Below are positions 1 to 5,319 of a stretch of DNA of 8,501 nucleotides, piece by piece. The stretch comes from Bdellovibrionales bacterium. GTDB taxonomy: Bacteria; Bdellovibrionota; UBA1018; CAIMNF01. The DNA is taken from positions 1 through 8,501 of the forward strand of contig CANGWP010000096.1 in NCBI GenBank assembly GCA_947457605.1. Reading direction: 5' to 3'. The notes under the pieces are model-generated. The model ran no database searches. It saw only the letters and a list, made by a program, of their open reading frames with translations, and was not told the origin of the DNA. Position numbers and translations under genes: made by a program. Positions within the stretch are counted from its first letter, which is position 1; each line of letters opens with the position of its first letter.

Positions 1-97
1 AAGCCGTTTCCGATCCTCCTTCCGGAGTCTGTGCCAGCGCACCAGTGCCTGAAATAAGAAGTGAGAAAAGAAAGAAGAGGGAAGTGAATCGAGTCAT
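1..97 (-). CDS. Exported protein of unknown function, N-terminal fragment (runs off left edge)
   Basis: An open frame starts at an ATG whose first base is 97 and reads leftward for 32 codons without a stop before the window ends. The first residues are MTRFTSLFFLFSLLISG, then TGALA, then QTPEGG. This is a typical Sec signal peptide: a short n-region with Arg3, a hydrophobic core of about 13 residues, and an A-L-A motif giving a likely signal peptidase I cleavage after residue 22. No lipobox Cys is present, so the product should be a soluble periplasmic, secreted or outer-membrane protein rather than a lipoprotein. A strong Shine-Dalgarno (GGAGGA, plus-strand 105-110) sits 7 bases before the ATG and supports the start. 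The gene follows cysS on the same strand after a 111-base gap, so it may be cotranscribed or have its own promoter. The mature domain is outside the window, so its function is unknown. Confidence 0.65.
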   Translation of the reverse strand, partial: MTRFTSLFFLFSLLISGTGALAQTPEGGSETA

Positions 98-98
98 G

Positions 99-127
99 CT
101 AGTGTCCTCCGCCCGAGCGGACACTGG
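99..127 (-). promoter_or_regulatory. Hairpin enclosing the ribosome binding site of the exported-protein gene
   Basis: Plus-strand 101-107 (AGTGTCC) and 119-125 (GGACACT) are perfect 7-base inverted repeats around an 11-base loop. The pairing extends outward through a G-U pair to a G-C pair at 99/127. In the minus-strand transcript the Shine-Dalgarno GGAGGA (105-110) lies half in the loop and half in the 3' arm, directly before the start codon at 97. Such an arrangement can limit ribosome access. No U-run follows the stem, so it does not look like an intrinsic terminator. The stem is short, and a regulatory role is an inference. Confidence 0.4.
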
Positions 128-208
128 TTTAACAAGCATTGTGTAATAAATCAACGAACTTCCAACCCGAATAGTTGATCGAAGTGTTCTACCGAAAAAA
201 ACCGAAAT

Positions 209-1717
209 TCACTTTCGAGTCCAAGAAGTTCCTTGCGGAGAATCCTTGATCTCCACTCCTTTGGACAAAAGGTAATCCCGGATTTCGTCGGAACGTTTGA
301 AATCCCGACCAGCCCTGGCAGTCCGCCTCTCGGCAAGCTGGCGCTCCACCTCTTCGTCACTGAGAACCTCTCTCCCTTCGTTTTTTGAGCGAAGAGCCCG
401 AAGGGATGCCAAATGCGAGAGCATGGATTCTGCACGCATCCTGCCCACCCCGATTACAGATCCGATCTCATCCTCAAGAACCTTAATGAATTCCCGGGCC
501 GCAAGGATTGCAGCCGGAGTATTCCTTGCATTTCCCGTCGATAAAATTCGGTTCCACTCCCGAATGAGCGCAAAAAGCTCAGAGAGCGCTCCCGGAGTGT
601 TCAGATCATTGGCATAGTGATCCAGAATCGAATTTTTTGTGCGGTCGCAATCGATGAAAAACCCACCCCACAGGGATTCCGCCACGGGGTCTGCATGCGC
701 GATCTTTTGATCCAGCAATTTCTCGGCAGAAAGCTTCGCCTCATACATCCGCTCGAGATTCGTAATGGCAGAGTCCACTGTTTCCGGACTGAAATCAAAT
801 GGTGAACGATAATGGACCGAAAGGAATGCCATTCGCGCAACCTCCCCACCATACTGGGACAGGAAATCAATCGCGTTCACAATGTTTCCAAGGCTCTTTG
901 ACATCTTCTCGGATGAAAAGGTGAGAAATGCGTTGTGAACCCAGGTGCCAACATAAGGCGCGATCCCGGTGGCGGCCTCACTTTGGGCAATTTCATTTTC
1001 GTGGTGCGGAAAAACCAGATCCTCGCCGCCATGATGAAGATCCATCCGGGGCCCAAGCCACTTGCACGCCATGGCAGAGCACTCGATGTGCCATCCGGGC
1101 CGCCCCGCTCCCCAAGGGGACTCCCACGACGGTTCCCCTGGCTTTGCTCTTTTCCAAAGCGCAAAATCACCCGCGTTTCGCTTGGTTTCATTGACCTCGA
1201 CCCGTGCCCCCGCCCTCAAGTCCTCCAGCGTTTTCCCGGAGAGAGCTCCATACTTTGGAAATGCATCAATTGAAAAATAGACATCCCCCTCCGAGGTCAC
1301 ATAGCCTTTGTCATTTTTCAGGATCGATTCGATCATCGCGATGATCTCGGGAACATGATCGGTGACGAGCGTTTTTCGGGTGGGCTCTTCCATTTTGGCA
1401 AGCGCGTAGTTTTTCTCGGCAGCCTCGATGTATTTCCGCGTGATGACGCCCATTTCCACGCCCTCCTCATTCGCCCGTTTGATGATTTTGTCATCAATGT
1501 CGGTATAGTTTCGAATGTAGGTCACTTTGTAGCCAAAGCGTTTGAACAAGCGGTAGAAAAGATCCGCGGTAAGTCCTGCACGCAGATTTCCGATATGGAT
1601 CTCACCGTACACCGTTGGCCCGCAGGAATACATTTTCACTTCCCCGGGCGTAAGGGTACTAAACTCCTCTTTTTTATGCGTTCGGGTATTGGTGATGAAG
1701 ATCTTTTTTTCTAGCAT
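209..1717 (-). CDS. cysS: Cysteinyl-tRNA synthetase (CysRS)
   Basis: Class Ia aminoacyl-tRNA synthetase that activates cysteine with ATP and charges tRNA-Cys in the cytoplasm (EC 6.1.1.16). The predicted protein is 502 residues, close to the usual 460-500. From the chosen start, the HIGH signature is HIGN at residues 41-44 and the KMSKS loop is intact at 271-275. The four zinc ligands of the bacterial enzyme are visible: Cys32 (SCGPTVY), Cys213 (HIECSAMA), His238 and Glu242 (FPHHENE). The C-terminal helical and anticodon-binding part ends with the typical FKRSDEIRDYL...GVEIKD segment. The frame stays open to an ATG at 1777 and would add 20 residues, but family members begin at about LEKKIFITNTRTHKKEEF, so the ATG at 1717 is preferred. 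Neither start has a clear Shine-Dalgarno. The gene is divergent from carD, and the exported-protein gene lies downstream on the same strand. Confidence 0.97.
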   Translation of the reverse strand: MLEKKIFITNTRTHKKEEFSTLTPGEVKMYSCGPTVYGEIHIGNLRAGLTADLFYRLFKRFGYKVTYIRNYTDIDDKIIKRANEEGVEMGVITRKYIEAAEKNYALAKMEEPTRKTLVTDHVPEIIAMIESILKNDKGYVTSEGDVYFSIDAFPKYGALSGKTLEDLRAGARVEVNETKRNAGDFALWKRAKPGEPSWESPWGAGRPGWHIECSAMACKWLGPRMDLHHGGEDLVFPHHENEIAQSEAATGIAPYVGTWVHNAFLTFSSEKMSKSLGNIVNAIDFLSQYGGEVARMAFLSVHYRSPFDFSPETVDSAITNLERMYEAKLSAEKLLDQKIAHADPVAESLWGGFFIDCDRTKNSILDHYANDLNTPGALSELFALIREWNRILSTGNARNTPAAILAAREFIKVLEDEIGSVIGVGRMRAESMLSHLASLRALRSKNEGREVLSDEEVERQLAERRTARAGRDFKRSDEIRDYLLSKGVEIKDSPQGTSWTRK

Positions 1718-1820
1718 TTGATAAAACAATACCCCAGCCCCGGATTCGGGAAAATGCCCAATATCTTCGCGAGTCATTGAAATTCATTGACCGAACGGGA
1801 ACACTCACCCTACTTTCACA

Positions 1821-1849
1821 TTTACCAGAACTAAAAAGTATGTTATACT
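1821..1849 (+). promoter_or_regulatory. Sigma-70-type extended -10 promoter for carD
   Basis: TTTACC at 1821-1826 serves as a -35 element (4 of 6 consensus bases). A 17-base spacer separates it from TATACT at 1844-1849 (5 of 6). The TG at 1841-1842 with one intervening base makes this an extended -10. Predicted transcription start is near A1856, giving a leader of about 24 bases before the carD ATG at 1880. The call rests on consensus matching and good spacing. Confidence 0.6.
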
Positions 1850-1864
1850 CCGCGGACATTGCTC

Positions 1865-1870
1865 GGAGGT
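1865..1870 (+). promoter_or_regulatory. Ribosome binding site deciding the carD start
   Basis: GGAGGT lies 9 bases before the ATG at 1880. A TTG at 1859 in the same frame would place this motif inside the coding sequence and add seven residues not expected in the family, so the site fixes the start at 1880. Confidence 0.8.
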
Positions 1871-1879
1871 ACTGAAAGC

Positions 1880-2362
1880 ATGTTCAAAGTTGGAGAAAGC
1901 GCCGTCTACCCAGCCCACGGAATTGCAGTCATCAAGCGAATCGACGAACGGGACGTGGGGGGCAAGAAGAAGAGTTTTTACGTTCTTCAGGTGCTCGAAA
2001 ACCAGATGACCATCATGGTTCCTACCGACAATGCTGCAGCCGTTGGCCTTCGGAGCATCATATCTGACAAAGACGTATCCCAAGTTTATTCCATTCTCAA
2101 AATGCGCGATGTGAAGATTGACCAGACCACTTGGAATCGCCGGTATCGCGATTACATGGAAAAGATCAAGACCGGCTCCATCTACGAGATTTCAGAGGTA
2201 CTCCGCGACCTTTTCCTGCTTCGCCATTCCAAGGATCTGTCTTTTGGCGAACGCAAGATGCTCGATCAGGCAAAAGCACTCATCGTAAAGGAAATCTCCA
2301 TTGCCAAGCGGACCCAAGAATCCGTGGTGGAACAGGAAATCCAGCAGATTTTTGCTTCCTAG
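1880..2362 (+). CDS. carD: CarD/CdnL-family RNA polymerase-binding transcription regulator
   Basis: The protein is 160 residues, the usual length for CdnL/CarD (about 160-165). Family members bind the RNA polymerase beta subunit and stabilise the open complex at housekeeping sigma promoters, notably rRNA promoters. The N-terminal Tudor-like RNAP-interacting domain covers about residues 1-65, starting FKVGESAVYPAHGIAVIKRI and including the NQMTIMVPTDNAAAVGLR strand region. The C-terminal helical domain covers about 70-155 and contains Trp85 in TTWNRRYRDYM, the position of the conserved tryptophan that wedges into the upstream edge of the transcription bubble in characterised CarD proteins. No extra HMGA-like C-terminal domain is present, so it is CdnL-like rather than Myxococcus CarD itself. 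The gene has its own promoter and a strong ribosome binding site, is divergent from cysS, and ends 24 bases from the convergent dehydrogenase. It is probably essential or growth-linked, by analogy with the family. Confidence 0.95.
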   Translation: MFKVGESAVYPAHGIAVIKRIDERDVGGKKKSFYVLQVLENQMTIMVPTDNAAAVGLRSIISDKDVSQVYSILKMRDVKIDQTTWNRRYRDYMEKIKTGSIYEISEVLRDLFLLRHSKDLSFGERKMLDQAKALIVKEISIAKRTQESVVEQEIQQIFAS

Positions 2363-2386
2363 TCCTCAACCGATTCGGGATTCCAA

Positions 2387-4123
2387 TCAGGACTTGAATA
2401 CGTCGTACGGATATCCGCCGAGCTCGTAGCTTTTCTCTGCAATGAACTTCATGAGTTCGTCCTCATTCCTGTTCATCGCCTTGAAATTGCCTCGAATCCT
2501 ACGATTGGACTTTGAGAAGAAGGCTTCCGCAATCGCAATTTCCATTTGCGCCTTTTCCTCTCCCTGAGCTTCAATCGACGCAGTCACCCGGGAAAGAACG
2601 CAGTACATTGCATACAAATCAATCACAATGTCAGCCACACGCTTTTGGGCAAACTGCTTCAGGTGTATCTCTTTCCCATGGCGCTTGAGCAACGTCTCTA
2701 CCTGCTGGGAAAGCTCCAAAGTGTATTCCTCAAGGAAGCCTGCGAGCTTCTTCAGCCTCGCATGAGGCTTGTTCATGGTCTCGCCAAATACTCCTTGCTT
2801 CACCTTCCGAGTGGCATAATCCGTAACCACTCCAAGCCCCTTCAGTGGATGCTGAATGGCTTTCGCCAGGCCCGCAAGCTCCTGTCCCGGTCCCTGCATC
2901 CCGGAGAGTGCGACAAATGCGCGCAAGATTTCGTTCGTTCCCTCGAAAATGCGGTTGATTCGGGAATCCCGAAGCCAGCGCTCAAAAGGATATTCCTTCA
3001 TAAATCCGTTCCCGGCCCACACCTGGATGTTCTCATCGACAGTCTCCCAGAGCATCTCAGTGCAGAACACCTTTGCAGCGGCACTTTCCATGGAGTAATC
3101 CATGTCACCCCGATCGATGAAATGTGTCGTCATGTAAACCATGCTCTCGGCCGCATAGTTATTCATGACCATGCGTGCGATCTTCTCCTTGATCATTCCG
3201 AAGTCGCCAATCTTCTTTTTGAACTGCTCTCGCTCGTTCGCATGCTCGATCGAGGCTTTGATTGCATTCTTCGCAACTCCCACGCACCCTGCCGCAAGCC
3301 CCAGTCGTCCGTGGTTCAAAATCCCCATGGCCACTTTGAAACCGTAGCCCACACCGCCTACCACGTTTTCAACGGGGACCTTCACCTTGTCGAGATGAAT
3401 CGCATTGGTCCAGGACGCGCGGATGCCAAGCTTGTGCTCTCGCGCTCCCGCACTCACGCCTTCTGCCGGGGCCTCCACAATGAAGCAGGTGACTTTGTCT
3501 TTCTTTTCACCGTTTTCCACCACTTCCGTCTTTGCGAAAACGGTCAAAAATTGTGCAATTTCGCCGTTGGTGATCCAGAGTTTATTCCCGGTCAGGGTAT
3601 AGTACTTTCCGTCTGCGGAAAGCTCTGCTCGAGTCTGAATCGAAGCTGCATCAGAGCCGCTCGAAGGCTCCGTCAGGCAGAAAGCCGCAATCATCTCGCC
3701 GGTTGCAAGCTTCGGGAGGTACTTTTGTTTTTGTTCATCCGTTCCAAAAAGCATCAAACACTTGTACCCGATGCTCTGATGCGCTCCGAGCGTGACGGCC
3801 AGTGATCCATCAAGGGACGCAATCTGCTGCATAACCCGCGCATATCCGCTCTGCGGAAGTCCGAGCCCTCCAAATTCTTCCTTCACTCCAAGACCGGTAA
3901 GACCCATCTGAGCCATCTGATGAACTACTTCGATTGGCATGGCGGCCATCTCATCCCACTCCGCTGACTTCACAATGTCTTTCCCGAACTTATCGATGGT
4001 ATCGAGAATCATTCCCACCGTTTCAGCCGTTTCCGCCTTGGGCTTCGGGTACGGAAAAATGAACTCTTCGCGAATTTGGCCGAAAAACAATGATTTCAAA
4101 AAGCTGTTCTCAGATGTGGACAT
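2387..4123 (-). CDS. Acyl-CoA dehydrogenase, long (VLCAD/ACAD9-like) form
   Basis: FAD-dependent enzyme for the first step of beta-oxidation, making a trans-2-enoyl-CoA from an acyl-CoA. The protein is 578 residues. The N-terminal alpha domain covers about 30-145. The FAD/substrate signature CLTEPSSGSDAAS is at 149-161, in the middle beta domain (about 148-255). The C-terminal alpha domain carries QVWAGNGFMKEYPFERWLRD at 367-386 and RIFEGTNEILRAFVAL at 391-406. Glu394 there aligns with the catalytic base of VLCAD. A further 170 residues follow, unlike the roughly 380-residue short- and medium-chain enzymes; this extension is typical of VLCAD/ACAD9-type enzymes, which act on long chains and may contact the membrane. 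The start at 4123 (MSTSENSFLK) is set by AAAGGA 6 bases upstream; the frame is open to 4216 but that extension lacks family similarity. No electron-transfer flavoprotein or thiolase gene is adjacent, so substrate and pathway partners cannot be inferred from context. The GACA/TGTC repeats immediately upstream could be an operator. Confidence 0.93.
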   Translation of the reverse strand: MSTSENSFLKSLFFGQIREEFIFPYPKPKAETAETVGMILDTIDKFGKDIVKSAEWDEMAAMPIEVVHQMAQMGLTGLGVKEEFGGLGLPQSGYARVMQQIASLDGSLAVTLGAHQSIGYKCLMLFGTDEQKQKYLPKLATGEMIAAFCLTEPSSGSDAASIQTRAELSADGKYYTLTGNKLWITNGEIAQFLTVFAKTEVVENGEKKDKVTCFIVEAPAEGVSAGAREHKLGIRASWTNAIHLDKVKVPVENVVGGVGYGFKVAMGILNHGRLGLAAGCVGVAKNAIKASIEHANEREQFKKKIGDFGMIKEKIARMVMNNYAAESMVYMTTHFIDRGDMDYSMESAAAKVFCTEMLWETVDENIQVWAGNGFMKEYPFERWLRDSRINRIFEGTNEILRAFVALSGMQGPGQELAGLAKAIQHPLKGLGVVTDYATRKVKQGVFGETMNKPHARLKKLAGFLEEYTLELSQQVETLLKRHGKEIHLKQFAQKRVADIVIDLYAMYCVLSRVTASIEAQGEEKAQMEIAIAEAFFSKSNRRIRGNFKAMNRNEDELMKFIAEKSYELGGYPYDVFKS

Positions 4124-4129
4124 ATCGAA

Positions 4130-4135
4130 TCCTTT
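4130..4135 (-). promoter_or_regulatory. Ribosome binding site deciding the acyl-CoA dehydrogenase start
   Basis: On the minus strand AAAGGA lies 6 bases before the ATG at 4123. The longer open frame to 4216 would put this motif inside the coding region, so it favours the 578-residue product. Confidence 0.7.
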
Positions 4136-4142
4136 CAAAGTT

Positions 4143-4176
4143 CCTGTTTTCGACAGGCTGTCATGACAAACTGTCA
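4143..4176. promoter_or_regulatory. Cluster of GACA/TGTC inverted repeats: candidate operator or enhancer
   Basis: Four overlapping inverted repeats occupy 34 bases. They are CCTGT-N5-ACAGG (4143-4157), GACAG-N1-CTGTC (4152-4162), the perfect palindrome TGTCATGACA (4159-4168) and TGACA-N3-TGTCA (4164-4176). The CTGT half-sites on the plus strand start at 4144, 4158 and 4171, about 13-14 bases apart. The cluster lies 20-53 bases before the dehydrogenase start codon and about 134-167 bases upstream of the predicted sigma-54 start of gspC. It could therefore be a repressor site for the dehydrogenase, an upstream activating site for an enhancer-binding protein acting on gspC, or both. The repeats are seen directly; the function is an inference. 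Confidence 0.5.
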
Positions 4177-4283
4177 GACGCGTTACATAAAACGTTTTTG
4201 AATCTACAGCTCTCAAGAGAATAATTTGTATTTTTCACCGATACAACAAAGACTTAAGAATTAATTTTTCTTATCCCAAAGTG

Positions 4284-4299
4284 TGGCATCGAATTTGCT
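4284..4299 (+). promoter_or_regulatory. Sigma-54 (-24/-12) promoter for the gsp operon
   Basis: TGGCATC (4284-4290), four bases, then TTGCT (4295-4299) match the RpoN consensus TGGCACG-N4-TTGCW. The invariant GG (4285-4286) and GC (4297-4298) are separated by exactly 10 bases, as required. Predicted transcription start is near 4310, about 35 bases before the gspC ATG. The surrounding region is AT-rich, and a 6-base inverted repeat (TAAGAA/TTCTTA, 4255-4260 and 4268-4273) sits just upstream. Sigma-54 promoters need an AAA+ enhancer-binding activator; candidate sites are the repeats at 4143-4176. Confidence 0.65.
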
Positions 4300-4344
4300 T
4301 CTATTCTTCTTGCATCGTTTCATAATTTCCAAAAGGGAGGGAAA

Positions 4345-5319
4345 ATGGGGTTTTTCGGTCGCAAACCGTCGGAAGTCAGCGCCTCGACTCTGTCCGCCAG
4401 CACACCTTCCGGCGTCAACTCCTTGGCGCACATCTCTGAAAAACTCTCTGATGCTGACACGATCAAGACCGTCTCGTTTTGGATTTGCTTTCTCATTTGC
4501 GCGAGCCTCATTGCAGACCTGAACGCACTTCTCGTTGAAAAATATCTGCCCAGCCCTCCCGTCTCGACGCTCGCCTCCCGATCCGCTGGCGGAACTCTTG
4601 GAATGTCCGGGCTTGCCAATTATGAGATCATCAATGAACGCAACCTCTTTTCGAGCAAGGTAGAGAAAAAAGGCGCTGATTCGATTGATCTCGAGTCAGC
4701 ACCGGTCCCTACCACCCTCAACTACCAGTTGATCGGTACCGTGATCTTCAGGAATCCCGCTCGCTCGCTTGCCGCAATCCAGGACAAGGGCGACAACAAA
4801 CTGTATCCGGTTCGAATCGGCGACATGATCGGCGAAAACGTGCAGATTGTGAGCGTGGAGGCACGGAAAGTGATTTTCATCAACAGCACCGCCCGCAGGA
4901 AGGAATTCCTCGAAATTCCTGAAGATCCGGCAATCAAGATCTCCACGGCAAATCTGCGGCCCAAATCTGCGCCCACCGCCGGCATCAATCAGCTCGAGGA
5001 AAATCGCTTCGTGATCGGTCGACAGGAAATCGATTCCCAGATGGCAAACTTCAATGCGCTTCTTACCCAGGCCCGCGCAGTGCCGGAAATGCGCGGCGGC
5101 CAAATGGTGGGATTCCGCCTGACCCAAATCGTGCCCAATAGCTTTTATCAAAAAGCGGGCTTCAAGGATGGCGACGTGATTCGCTCTGTAAACGGCGAAA
5201 AAGTGACTGATGCAGCGAAAGCTTTCGAATTATTGCAGGGACTGAAATCCATGTCCTCTCTCGACATGACGATCGAGAGAGGTGGAAAGGAAGTTAATTT
5301 CAACTATGACATCCGATAA
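4345..5319 (+). CDS. gspC: Type II secretion system protein GspC (inner-membrane, PDZ-containing)
   Basis: Bitopic inner-membrane protein that couples the type II assembly platform to the GspD secretin and contributes to substrate recruitment. The protein is 324 residues, slightly longer than the usual 270-300. A Ser/Thr-rich cytoplasmic tail covers residues 1-40, and one transmembrane helix lies at about 41-64 (TVSFWICFLICASLIADL). The periplasmic homology region (about 92-192) includes YEIINERNLFSS and YQLIGTVIFRNPARSLAAIQ, the segment that in the family binds the secretin N0 domain. The C-terminal PDZ domain (about 235-321) shows GFRLTQIVPNSFYQKAGF and KDGDVIRSVNGEKV. A GGAGG at 4336-4340 lies 4 bases before the ATG. 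It is the first gene of the operon behind a sigma-54-type promoter, and its 3' end overlaps gspD by 14 bases. Confidence 0.94.
   Translation: MGFFGRKPSEVSASTLSASTPSGVNSLAHISEKLSDADTIKTVSFWICFLICASLIADLNALLVEKYLPSPPVSTLASRSAGGTLGMSGLANYEIINERNLFSSKVEKKGADSIDLESAPVPTTLNYQLIGTVIFRNPARSLAAIQDKGDNKLYPVRIGDMIGENVQIVSVEARKVIFINSTARRKEFLEIPEDPAIKISTANLRPKSAPTAGINQLEENRFVIGRQEIDSQMANFNALLTQARAVPEMRGGQMVGFRLTQIVPNSFYQKAGFKDGDVIRSVNGEKVTDAAKAFELLQGLKSMSSLDMTIERGGKEVNFNYDIR

Noticed and set aside
150..179. Possible terminator after cysS: 6-base inverted repeat ATCAAC/GTTGAT
   Set aside because: The arms are short, AT-rich and separated by an 18-base loop, and only a broken T-rich stretch follows, so it is too weak to call an intrinsic terminator.
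1355..1714. Plus-strand frame of 119 codons opposite the start of cysS
   Set aside because: It is antisense to the conserved catalytic region of CysRS, with no recognisable motif and no promoter or ribosome binding site.
1718..1777. Upstream cysS start at 1777, adding 20 residues
   Set aside because: The added residues precede the family's normal N-terminus, and there is no Shine-Dalgarno before 1777. It remains possible but less likely than 1717.
2363..2386. Terminator between the convergent carD and dehydrogenase genes
   Set aside because: Only 24 bases are available. The small CCGA-T-TCGG repeat at 2370-2378 has no T-run on either strand, so any termination here is not visible in the sequence.
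2546..3805. Long plus-strand open frame (419 codons) opposite the acyl-CoA dehydrogenase
   Set aside because: It lies entirely antisense to a well-supported gene, its His/Arg/Leu/Ser-rich product resembles no family I recognise, and I see no ribosome binding site that favours it. It is explained by codon bias of the real gene.
4189..4198. AAAACGTTTT palindrome, and the CGTT-N6-AACG-TTTTT element around 4181-4199, as a terminator
   Set aside because: The stem is only 4 bases and no plus-strand gene lies upstream for it to terminate. It is probably chance in an AT-rich promoter region.
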